This document shows positions 46,833-54,967 of a stretch of 64,000 nt of DNA, one piece after another. The notes under the pieces are model-generated. The model searched no databases. It was not told the DNA's origin and saw only the letters and a list, made by a program, of their open reading frames with translations. The translations under genes and the position numbers were made by a program. This DNA comes from Planococcus maritimus (GTDB lineage Bacteria; Bacillota; Bacilli; Bacillales_A; Planococcaceae): contig NZ_CP016538.2 in assembly GCF_001687625.2 (NCBI RefSeq), positions 2,138,501 through 2,202,500 of the forward strand, in the 5' to 3' direction. Each line of letters begins with the position of its first letter. Position 1 is the first letter of the stretch.

Positions 46833-47419
46833 TCTGATTCCCCCTCATTGATTTCGTCGATAAATCCATTCATCATGTCTTCGTCCATCGGGCCAACGAT
46901 TTTATGGAGTATACGGCCTTCTCTATCGATGATATAGGAAGTCGGTATCGAAAACGCTTGGTAAAGCGCACCGATGTCTCCATCCACATCCATCGGAATC
47001 GGAAAACTCAAGCCGAATTCTTCGACAAATTTTTCGATTTCCGACATGCCCCGGTCTTCTGTCGTTAAGTTAACTGCGACCACTTCAACAGCCTGCTCCT
47101 GCTGTTTGTCATAAAAAGTCTGCATGTGAGGCATTTCTGCACGGCAAGGTGGACACCATGTCGCCCAGAAGTTAAGGATGACCGCTTTTCCACGATAATC
47201 CGATAAGCGCATATCCTCGCCTGCCAATGTCGTTAATTCGAAGTCAGGGGCCAACTCGCCTTTCGCTAAGCCTTCATCGGTCGGAAGAAAATCGACCGTA
47301 CTGCCAAGCGCCATTTTATTCAATGCCCGGTCTTCTTGTTGGCTGTCAAAGACTGCCCACACCGCAAGAATGATGACCACAATGGCGGCTATTAGGAGCC
47401 CGATCATTTTTTTCGACAT
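46829..47419 (-). CDS. ResA-like membrane-bound thiol-disulfide oxidoreductase
   Basis: 196-residue thioredoxin-fold protein anchored by one N-terminal helix (residues 5-24), facing outside. The redox centre is WCPPC (Cys89-Cys92), with the TlpA/ResA cis-Pro region IPTSYII. ResA keeps apocytochrome c thiols reduced; cccB in this window needs such a function, but the partner is inferred. ATG at 47419 with GGAG is chosen over GTG at 47428. Coupled to the PLP gene by overlap. Confidence 0.88.
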   Translation of the reverse strand: MSKKMIGLLIAAIVVIILAVWAVFDSQQEDRALNKMALGSTVDFLPTDEGLAKGELAPDFELTTLAGEDMRLSDYRGKAVILNFWATWCPPCRAEMPHMQTFYDKQQEQAVEVVAVNLTTEDRGMSEIEKFVEEFGLSFPIPMDVDGDIGALYQAFSIPTSYIIDREGRILHKIVGPMDEDMMNGFIDEINEGESE

Positions 47420-47509
47420 TGTTTTCACTCCATTCCATAACCATCATACGATAAACGAACTGTTTGTAGCCAGTATATTCGCCAGAATTGCTCCGCAACA
47501 AATTGTGTC

Positions 47510-47588
47510 AACGAAAAAACCGCCCAAGCCATTTCTCCAAGCTTCACCAGTCGTGAAGCGGAAAGAACGGCCTTGACGGCTTTTTGGA
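47510..47588 (-). terminator. Long imperfect hairpin after the CwlO-like gene
   Basis: Minus-strand AAAAAGCCGTCAAGG-type arm (47567-47586) pairs with an arm at about 47518-47537 allowing G-U pairs, around an inner CTTCAC/GTGAAG stem, then TTTTTTCG. Confidence 0.6.
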
Positions 47589-49115
47589 TTAATAAGAAAG
47601 ATAGTTGGCTGGGTTCACAGCATTGCTGCGCGAACCGTTCCAAGATCCTACATGGATTTCAAAATGTAAATGAGGCCCAGTCGAACGGCCGGTGTTGCCC
47701 ATGCCTGCAATATATTGGCGCTGTTCAACTTTCTGTCCGACTGATACTCCAATCGAATTTAGATGGCCATATACAGTCGCATAAGGTTGCCCGTTAATCG
47801 AGTGGTTAATAATAATGACATTCCCGTATCCGTTCATCGACCCGGCATAGGAGACATACCCGGCAGCTGAAGCCACGATAGGTGTTCCAGGAGAGTTGGC
47901 AATATCGTATCCTAGATGCGTCTCAGCACCGTCCCCGATATCACGTCCACCAAACCCAGATGTGTGACGGCCGGATGCCGGCATGACAAAGTTTGCTGCT
48001 GGCTTGACGACAGGAGCTGGTGTCGGTGTCGGCGTTGGTGCTGGAGTTGGCGCTGGAGTTGGTGCCGGGCTTGCAGTGCTGGCACTTGCTGATGAAGATT
48101 TACTTGCTGCTTTTTCGGCTGCGGCTTTTTCCGCGGCAGCTTTCTCTGCTGCGGCACGTTCAGCTGCCGCTTTCTCTGCTGCGGCACGCTCCGCTGCTGC
48201 TTTTTCAGCTGCGGCCTTTTCGGCTGCGGCTTTACGTTCAGCCTCCGCGATACGAGCACGTTCAGATTCTTCTTCCTTAGCCAATTTCGCCATGCGAGCT
48301 TGCTGTCCCATGATTTGTTTTTCCACTTCAGCGCTGACTTCAAGCGCTTCTTCGTGTTGTGCTTCTAAATTGGTTTTTTCTGAAGCTAAGCGTTTTTGCT
48401 CTGCTTCCATTTGTTTTTTCAACCCAGCTTGTTCTTTCTTCTGGCTATCCAAAGATGCTTTCAGTGAAACAAGTTCTTCGCGGCGTTCTTCCTGGTTGGC
48501 AAGAATCGTTTCAACCGCTTCTTTTTTAGCAGCCAATTCTTTTTTATCCTCAGCTTGTTCGCGCATGATGTCACGGTCAGCCTCAATTAATGTATTGACC
48601 GCTGAAACACGGTCGATAAAATCGATAAAGCTATTGGCACCCAATAAGACATCTATGTACTCAACCGAGCCTCCGCCCATTTGAATTGCACGAGCTCGTT
48701 CTTTCAATAATTCTGTACGCTCGTCAATCTTGCGTTCAAGTTCTTCGATTGCTTCTTTCAACTCATCGATTTCTTCTTTGGTTTGGTCGATTTCAGCTTG
48801 TACAGTATCAATTTTAGACTGTGTTTCCTGCATTTTCTTATCTAATTGTTGGATTTCCGAAACGATGCGGTCAAGCTCTGAAGACGTTTCTTGGATCTCG
48901 CCTTCTTTCTTTTGGATCCCTGAGCTTAAATCTTCTTCTTTTTCTTCCAGCTCTTTACGTTCTTTTTCTAATTTTTGCTGTTCTTTTTGGACTTGCTGTT
49001 GCTCCTGTTCCAATTCATTGAGCTTGCTGCTGTTTGCGTGTGCACTAGGCATGAGCAGAGACAGTGCGAGAATTGATGAAACACCGGACAACATCCATTT
49101 AGACTTCGAATTCAA
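47589..49115 (-). CDS. CwlO-like M23 peptidoglycan endopeptidase
   Basis: 508 residues in four parts: signal peptide (1-27); long coiled coil (about 30-290), the segment by which such hydrolases are held by FtsX; eight alternating KAAAE/RAAAE pentads (about 293-337) and a Pro-Thr linker (about 347-372); C-terminal LytM/M23 zinc domain. Zinc and catalytic motifs HLGYD and HLHFE are present. TTG at 49115 with AAAGGGGG. It lies immediately downstream of ftsE-ftsX, which strongly suggests FtsEX controls it; B. subtilis CwlO has an NlpC/P60 domain instead and is unlinked. Confidence 0.92.
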   Translation of the reverse strand: MNSKSKWMLSGVSSILALSLLMPSAHANSSKLNELEQEQQQVQKEQQKLEKERKELEEKEEDLSSGIQKKEGEIQETSSELDRIVSEIQQLDKKMQETQSKIDTVQAEIDQTKEEIDELKEAIEELERKIDERTELLKERARAIQMGGGSVEYIDVLLGANSFIDFIDRVSAVNTLIEADRDIMREQAEDKKELAAKKEAVETILANQEERREELVSLKASLDSQKKEQAGLKKQMEAEQKRLASEKTNLEAQHEEALEVSAEVEKQIMGQQARMAKLAKEEESERARIAEAERKAAAEKAAAEKAAAERAAAEKAAAERAAAEKAAAEKAAAEKAASKSSSASASTASPAPTPAPTPAPTPTPTPAPVVKPAANFVMPASGRHTSGFGGRDIGDGAETHLGYDIANSPGTPIVASAAGYVSYAGSMNGYGNVIIINHSINGQPYATVYGHLNSIGVSVGQKVEQRQYIAGMGNTGRSTGPHLHFEIHVGSWNGSRSNAVNPANYLSY

Positions 49116-49186
49116 GTTCGTTTTCCCCCTTTGGATTTACGTTCTTTTTCTATGTCTGTATTTTATTTCCTAATTTATGTAAGCTT

Positions 49187-49219
49187 AAGGCCTATGGTTA
49201 ACATGCGACCATAGGCCTT
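49187..49219 (-). other. Hairpin between ftsX and the CwlO-like gene
   Basis: Perfect 12-bp stem AAGGCCTATGGT / ACCATAGGCCTT (49208-49219 with 49187-49198). No T-run on the minus strand, so it is more likely an attenuator or 3'-end stabiliser than a full terminator. Confidence 0.6.
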
Positions 49220-49226
49220 TGATTGA

Positions 49227-50111
49227 TTATACACGTAAAAACTTGCGAATGGACATAAAACTTCCCCAGATTCCGATAAAGACACCCATCGCCAAGATCA
49301 ATGCACTCACTTGGTAAATAAAAGGTGAAAACTCCAGCAGTTGGAAAAGTTCTCCGCTTAGTCGAGGTTGTACGAACTCCGTAATTTTCTGGTATAGCAG
49401 CACGACAAGACCGATCGGGATAATAGAACCCAAAATTCCTAGCCACATGCCTTCTAGAATGAACGGTACACGGACAAACCAATTGGTTGCCCCGACAAGT
49501 TTCATGATCTCAATTTCGGTACGACGCGCCACAATGGTAATGCGGATCGTATTCGATATTAAGAACATCGCTGTAAACAACAAAGCTAAAATGAGGACCA
49601 GGCCGACATTGCGCCCAGCGTTCAAGAAATTGAAAAGTTTTTCAATTTTTCCTTCCCCGTATTCTACGTCTTCGATATATTCAAGGGCAGCAATATCGTT
49701 TGCTACCGCTTCTGTCTGTTGAGGTTCTGTCGCTTTTACATAGAACACATCAAACAATGGATTGCTTTGTTCAAATAGGCTCAGTTCTTCGCCAAAGTCG
49801 AGTACGAGATCCGTCAATTCTTCTTCTTTCGTTGAAAAATCGGCTGATTCGACGCCACTCAACCCGGATATCTCTTCCTCGAGTTCAGCAATTTGCTCTT
49901 CTTCTGCCTCGAGAGAAACGAAGACTTTAATTTCGACATCATTTTCGAGGTCATCGGCTACTTTGTTCAAGTTCATCATGATCATGACGAATACTCCCAC
50001 AAGCAGCAATGTAACCGTAACGGCGCTGACAGATGCAAACGTCATCCAGCCATTTCTACCGAGGCTCTTGAGGCTTTCTTTGATGTGGCGGCCAAATGTT
50101 CTAATCTTCAT
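49227..50111 (-). CDS. ftsX: Cell-division ABC transporter permease FtsX
   Basis: 294-residue membrane protein: cytoplasmic start MKIRTFGRHIKESLK, helix 1 near residues 22-44, a large extracellular loop, then three helices near 160-285. The extracellular domain activates peptidoglycan hydrolases. ATG at 50111 with GGAGGTG 9 bases upstream, overlapping the ftsE end by 11 bases; the frame upstream of it is not used. Confidence 0.96.
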   Translation of the reverse strand: MKIRTFGRHIKESLKSLGRNGWMTFASVSAVTVTLLLVGVFVMIMMNLNKVADDLENDVEIKVFVSLEAEEEQIAELEEEISGLSGVESADFSTKEEELTDLVLDFGEELSLFEQSNPLFDVFYVKATEPQQTEAVANDIAALEYIEDVEYGEGKIEKLFNFLNAGRNVGLVLILALLFTAMFLISNTIRITIVARRTEIEIMKLVGATNWFVRVPFILEGMWLGILGSIIPIGLVVLLYQKITEFVQPRLSGELFQLLEFSPFIYQVSALILAMGVFIGIWGSFMSIRKFLRV

Positions 50112-50787
50112 AGCCGTAATCACCTCCGGCTGCGTCGCGTACAATCAGCCCGCCTTCAATAGCGATAACGCGATGTCTCAATTTGTTAACGATTTCTCGG
50201 TTGTGGGTCGCCATGATAATGGTCGTGCCTGTTGAATTGATCTGTTCGAAAAGATTCATGATATCCCACGATGTATCAGGGTCAAGGTTACCTGTTGGCT
50301 CATCGGCGATCATGATTTTCGGTGTATTGACGATGGAACGGGCGATAGATACACGCTGCTGTTCACCACCGGACAATTCACGGGGGAACATTTTCGCTTT
50401 ATGCTTCAACCCGACCATGTCCAATACTTCCATGACACGATCTTTGATGATTGGAGGTTTTTCCTCGATAACCTCTAATGCAAAGGCAACATTTTCATAA
50501 ACATTTAAGCGCGGCAATAATTTGAAATCCTGGAATACGACACCGATATCACGGCGCAGAAAAGGAACTTTCCGGTTTTTCAATTTGGCGATATCTTTTC
50601 CATCGACCAGCATTTGCCCTGAAGATGGACGTTCTTCCCGATACATCATCTTGATGAACGTCGATTTACCGGCTCCGCTTGGCCCAACGATATAGACAAA
50701 TTCGCCTTGGTCAATCTCAACATTCAAACCATTGAGTGCCACAATACCGTTCGGATATTTTTTATAGACATTTTTCATTTGTATCAT
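50101..50787 (-). CDS. ftsE: Cell-division ATP-binding protein FtsE
   Basis: 228-residue ABC ATPase partner of FtsX. Walker A GPSGAGKST at residues 35-43, signature LSGGEQQRV, Walker B IMIADEPTG and the H-loop in MATHNREIV. ATG at 50787 with GGTGG. A minus-strand TATAAT (50871-50866) upstream is a likely -10. The 50788-51026 gap holds no gene. Confidence 0.96.
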   Translation of the reverse strand: MIQMKNVYKKYPNGIVALNGLNVEIDQGEFVYIVGPSGAGKSTFIKMMYREERPSSGQMLVDGKDIAKLKNRKVPFLRRDIGVVFQDFKLLPRLNVYENVAFALEVIEEKPPIIKDRVMEVLDMVGLKHKAKMFPRELSGGEQQRVSIARSIVNTPKIMIADEPTGNLDPDTSWDIMNLFEQINSTGTTIIMATHNREIVNKLRHRVIAIEGGLIVRDAAGGDYGYED

Positions 50788-51026
50788 TTATAAACCACCT
50801 ATTAATCATCCGGCATATTGCCGAATTTAATTTCCCATGTACGTAGCAAATTTTGCAGCACGGTTATTATAACACTCCTAAACTTCTTTTTTGTTACAGT
50901 TACATTTCAATTCAGACTCAGTCTCTATACAATTAATTATCTGAAAGTTCGATAAGTTTAAGGCGAATTTCATTGCTAGTTTCCTTATTTTTATCATTTG
51001 TCTTTATATTCTCCTTGTTTTTTGGC

Positions 51027-51064
51027 AAAAAAAATAAACCGGTCAACAACCCGGTTTATTTTTG
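51027..51064 (-). terminator. Intrinsic terminator of cccB
   Basis: Perfect 11-bp stem AAATAAACCGG / CCGGTTTATTT, followed by T-run on the minus strand; overlaps the stop codon. Confidence 0.92.
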
Positions 51065-51397
51065 GTTTGCAAGATATTCAGCTACAGCTTGTGCTTCTTC
51101 ACCTTCGATAATGTTTGGAGGCATTGCGCCTTGCCCATTTTCAATAACTGATAGGATTTCTTCTTGAGATAAGCGGGATCCTACATCATTTAGTGCTGGG
51201 AAACTGCCTCCGCCTTCCAAGTTTTCACCATGGCATGAAATACAGTTTTGCTGAATAACTGCTTCAGCGTCTACTGTTGTTGTTTCCGTTTCGCCACCTG
51301 TGTCAGCAGGCTCTTCAGGAGATGATTCTTCTTCGCCTCCGCATGCACCAAGAACCAGAACAGAACCGAACAATACCGTCATCAATTGTTTTTTCAT
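51056..51397 (-). CDS. cccB: Cytochrome c-551 lipoprotein
   Basis: 113-residue membrane-tethered cytochrome c. Lipobox LGAC with Cys19, acidic linker 22-42, haem motif CISCH at 52-56 and distal ligand Met92 in GQGAMPP. It carries electrons to a terminal oxidase outside the membrane. ATG with AGAGGAGG. Upstream of ftsEX as in B. subtilis. Confidence 0.95.
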   Translation of the reverse strand: MKKQLMTVLFGSVLVLGACGGEEESSPEEPADTGGETETTTVDAEAVIQQNCISCHGENLEGGGSFPALNDVGSRLSQEEILSVIENGQGAMPPNIIEGEEAQAVAEYLANQK

Positions 51398-51451
51398 GGA
51401 AATCCTCCTCTGCGTCTTGCTTATTTTACCTTCTATAGGAGTATACCAAAT

Positions 51452-52324
51452 TTAGGCACGTTTGAAACCTTCTCCTAACACTTCAGACGCGTCGGATACA
51501 ATGACAAATGCTTGCGGATCGATTAATTTCACCAATTGTTTTAACCTTGTGAACTCTGTTTGTGGAATGACGACCATCAAAATCGGCTTTTCATTTCCTG
51601 AGTAACCGCCTGTTGCAGTCAATTCCGTTACGCCTCTATCGACTTCATCATAAATGGCATCCCGGATTTCCACTTGCTTGTTCGTGATGATGTAGACCAT
51701 CTTCGATCGGCTAAATCCGACCTGCACTAAATCTATTGTCTTGGTCGTGAGGTACAATCCAATCAAAGCATACAAGCCCTTTTCAATATCAAAAACGATA
51801 GCTGCTGCCAAGACGATCATGCCGTCGATAATCGCGACACTTGTCCCGAGCGTAAACCCGGTGTATTTGGTGATGATTTGTGCTGCCAAATCAGTTCCGC
51901 CAGTCGATGCTTTTCCTCGAAAGACGATCCCTAGTCCAAGCCCCACCATGATACCGCCGAACAGCGAGCCGAGCAACGGATCTCTCGTCCAGGCTTCCCA
52001 ATCTTCAGTCAGGTAGACGACAAGCGGCAAAAACACGGTGCCGACTGCCGTCTTGATGCCAAAATTCTTCCCAAGCAAAATGACTCCAGATATGAACAAT
52101 GGGATATTAAACGCCCATTGGACAAATGCAGGCTTCCACTCGAGCAAACCAAATAAAATCGTACTAATGCCACTCACGCCGCCCGATGCGACTTCGTTCG
52201 GCAATAAAAACACGTTAAATGAAATAGCGACGATCGCCGCGCCTGCTAATATCGAGAAGTAATCTAGTACACTCGTCAAAACCGGATGTGGATCTTTTGT
52301 TTTTCGTATATTTCGTTTTCCCAT
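51452..52324 (-). CDS. YitT family membrane protein (YvjA-like)
   Basis: 290 residues: about five membrane helices (DUF161 repeats, with the GGVSGISTILFG and ASTGGTDLAAQIITK motifs) followed by a cytoplasmic DUF2179 domain (about residues 215-285). Function unknown. B. subtilis yvjA sits at the same place. ATG with GGAAGAGGA, rather far upstream. Confidence 0.88.
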   Translation of the reverse strand: MGKRNIRKTKDPHPVLTSVLDYFSILAGAAIVAISFNVFLLPNEVASGGVSGISTILFGLLEWKPAFVQWAFNIPLFISGVILLGKNFGIKTAVGTVFLPLVVYLTEDWEAWTRDPLLGSLFGGIMVGLGLGIVFRGKASTGGTDLAAQIITKYTGFTLGTSVAIIDGMIVLAAAIVFDIEKGLYALIGLYLTTKTIDLVQVGFSRSKMVYIITNKQVEIRDAIYDEVDRGVTELTATGGYSGNEKPILMVVIPQTEFTRLKQLVKLIDPQAFVIVSDASEVLGEGFKRA

Positions 52325-52483
52325 ATGCTGTTATTCCTCTTCCTTTTCTATTCACTTGAACCCTGTCAGAGTATAGCAGACCCCCCGTTTTTTGTGAACT
52401 TCATCCGGATAAAGCAATAGACATGCCATGACGAACTAACTAATCACTTTCCTCCGCCAGATGCCAGGTTTTTGAAATGGCTT

Positions 52484-53683
52484 CTATTGAAGCTTTTTTA
52501 ATGCGATTGATAATGGATAGACGCCAATACTTTGAATAGTCAGCGATAACAAAATAACTGCAAATGCCAGTGAAATCAGCAATTCTCCCTGGCCAGATGC
52601 CGTTTCTTCAAGCCATAGCAATAACGCCACAGACATGGCACCTTTAATGCCAGACCAAGCAGTTAATGTAATTGACGATAAATCATTTTTGAATTCATGC
52701 CGCCATTTAGGCACTCCATAAATAAATACTGCAATCACAAGGAAGCGGATGATGATGGATAATAAGAAAATAGCGATCGCGAACCACCAGCCTGAAAACG
52801 TCAGATATTCTGCACCTCGTATGCCGATTAACAAAAACAGTACTGCCAATAAGATAGGGGTAACGATGTCCCAAAATCCATCCAATGACTGAGGAAGCGT
52901 ATCTTCCTCAATGTCTTTGTCCATTTCATAAGCGACGAATATACCGGCTGCCACTGTTGCAAGTACACCCGACACCCCGATGGCCTCCCCAATATAAAAA
53001 GCGCCATACGCCCCAATGACGCTAAGCATAACTTGATATCTCTTATCCTCGGTAAAGCGGATGGTTTCGCTCATTAACCAGCCAATAGCGATTCCAAGCA
53101 TGACGCCCCCCATCGAGACGAGCAACAATTCCGACATAAACTGGCCGACTGAAAATCCGTTTCCGGTTTGATACATTGTCAGGAAAATCGTGAAAAAGAC
53201 AATGCTCGTCCCGTCGTTAATCATTGACTCCCCTTCGACTACGTCAGCAATTTGTTCTGAACCGCCGCTTTCTTTCAGGATGGCAGTCACAGACACCGGA
53301 TCGGTCGGTGTCAAAATCGCTGCGAGTAAAAATGACGCCGTCAAGGTGAGTGAAGTAAACAATCCGCCCACGAAATAGACGGACAAGCCTAGCAAAATGA
53401 CCGTAAGAATCAATCCTATGGTGCTTAAACTGAGAATGATCCCAATATTTTGTCTGAGTTGCTTCAACGGGAATTGATAAGCCGAGGTAAACAACATAGC
53501 TGGAAGAAAAACAGTGAAGATAATTTCTTTGGAAATACGGAATCCATCAAAATACGGAATAAAAGAAAGTCCTAAACCTATGAACACCAAGACTACAGGT
53601 ACTGGGAAATAGTTCTTTTTGATATCGATTGTGTAAACGATATAGCCAATGATCAATAAGACCAACAGTTGATGCGTCATCAT
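52484..53683 (-). CDS. NhaP-type Na+/H+ antiporter
   Basis: 399-residue CPA1 monovalent cation/proton antiporter, about 12 helices. The ion-binding region has TPTDPVSVTAIL and, further on, EGESMINDGTSIV with the ND pair typical of NhaP/NHE. ATG at 53683 with AAGGAGGT 7-8 bases upstream (two adjacent ATGs). Exchanges Na+ or K+ for H+; the cation is not certain. No terminator is evident downstream. Confidence 0.9.
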   Translation of the reverse strand: MMTHQLLVLLIIGYIVYTIDIKKNYFPVPVVLVFIGLGLSFIPYFDGFRISKEIIFTVFLPAMLFTSAYQFPLKQLRQNIGIILSLSTIGLILTVILLGLSVYFVGGLFTSLTLTASFLLAAILTPTDPVSVTAILKESGGSEQIADVVEGESMINDGTSIVFFTIFLTMYQTGNGFSVGQFMSELLLVSMGGVMLGIAIGWLMSETIRFTEDKRYQVMLSVIGAYGAFYIGEAIGVSGVLATVAAGIFVAYEMDKDIEEDTLPQSLDGFWDIVTPILLAVLFLLIGIRGAEYLTFSGWWFAIAIFLLSIIIRFLVIAVFIYGVPKWRHEFKNDLSSITLTAWSGIKGAMSVALLLWLEETASGQGELLISLAFAVILLSLTIQSIGVYPLSIALKKLQ

Positions 53684-53739
53684 ATAGGAGACCTCCTTGG
53701 CCAATTCAAGCTCTTTACTTCTATTGCCTTTTCACCATC

Positions 53740-53783
53740 AAAAAAACCCCAAATCAGCCGGTTTCTAAGGGGCTGATTTGGGG
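53740..53783 (-). terminator. Intrinsic terminator of prfB
   Basis: Perfect 13-bp stem CCCCAAATCAGCC / GGCTGATTTGGGG, followed by seven T on the minus strand. Confidence 0.95.
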
Positions 53784-53796
53784 ACTGAACAATACC

Positions 53797-54901
53797 TTAT
53801 TGCATTTTCGAACGCAGCATAGCGTGGATAAAGCCATCCAAATCGCCGTCCATGACAGCTTGAAGGTTTCCAGTTTCATGATTCGTCCGATGATCTTTGA
53901 CCATGGAGTACGGATGGAAAACATAAGACCGGATTTGGCTGCCCCAGCCGATTTCTTTTTGCTCTCCGCGGATTTCGAGCAATTCCTGTTCTTGCTCTTC
54001 AATCTTCAATGCGTAAAGCTTCGCTTTCAGCATCTGCATCGCTTTTTCACGGTTTTTAATTTGCGAACGTTCTTGTTGGCACGTCACGACTGCGCCTGTT
54101 GGTAAATGTGTGATCCGGACGGCAGAGTCTGTCGTATTGATATGCTGCCCGCCGGCGCCACTTGCACGGTAGGTATCGACTTTTAAATCTTCGGTGCGGA
54201 TATCGATTTCGATTTCGCCCGTGAATTCTGGCATCACTTCGCATGACACGAATGATGTGTGACGGCGTCCTGAGGAATCGAACGGTGAGATACGGACCAA
54301 ACGGTGAACGCCTTTTTCAGCTTTTAAATAGCCGTAAGCATTATGCCCTTTGATTCCGAGCGTCACCGATTTGACACCAGCTTCATCTCCCGCCAAATAA
54401 TCCAAAGTCTCGACTTTGAATCCGCGTTTTTCAGCCCAGCGCGTATACATGCGCAAAAGCATCGAACACCAATCCTGTGATTCCGTTCCGCCAGCCCCTG
54501 GGTGCAGTTCCAGTATGGCATTGTTTTTATCGTGCTCTTCACTTAATAAGAGCTCTAACTCGTAAGCATTTAAGTCTTTGAGAAACTGCTTAAGTTCACC
54601 GCTCACTTCTTCATGGAGTTCCTCGTCGGGTTCTTCACGTAACAGCTCGAGGGTCATTTCCATGTTTTCTTGGTCTTCCTCGAACTTACGGTAACGATTC
54701 ACTACATCTTTTAATGCATTCACTTCGGAAATGACCACTTGCGCTTCTTCTTGGTTATTCCAGAAATTCGGGTCGATCATTCTCTCATCTAGTTCCTGTA
54801 TCCGAGCCTCTTTGTTTTCTAAGTCAAAGAGACCCCCTAAAGTCCGCCAGTTTTTCGGCTGTTTTGTCGAGCTCGTTGCGAATATCCGATAATTCCATCA
54901 T
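53797..54901 (-). CDS. prfB: Peptide chain release factor 2 with programmed frameshift
   Basis: RF2 recognises UGA and UAA. The gene starts at ATG 54901 (AGGAGG), runs 25 codons to CTT, meets an in-frame TGA at 54826-54824, and continues in the +1 frame from GAC at 54825. The product is 367 residues. The stop-recognition motif SPF is near residue 207 and the catalytic GGQ near 251. Low RF2 level allows the frameshift, giving autoregulation. Downstream of secA by 66 bp; a short GC hairpin lies between. Confidence 0.97.
54823..54838 (-). promoter_or_regulatory. RF2 programmed +1 frameshift signal
   Basis: AGGGGG (54838-54833), three bases, then CTT TGA C. This is the classical Shine-Dalgarno-like stimulator spaced as in other bacteria, with the slippery CTT and a UGA stop. 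Confidence 0.97.
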
Positions 54902-54967
54902 GTAAAGTTCCTCCTCATAATAATGCCGAAGAGCTGTTGCTCTCCGGCAATGTACACCTGTTTTCGT

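Noticed and set aside
48103-48240. Possible CRISPR or tandem DNA repeat
   Set aside because: Unit is 15 bp with no spacers and encodes KAAAE pentads within a gene.
47983-48684. Ala/Ser/Phe-rich frame antisense to the CwlO-like gene
   Set aside because: It is the complement of the KAAAE repeats and coiled coil; low complexity explains it.
54823-54838. prfB as a frameshifted pseudogene
   Set aside because: The AGGGGG...CTTTGAC site is the programmed RF2 frameshift signal and the rest of the protein is intact.
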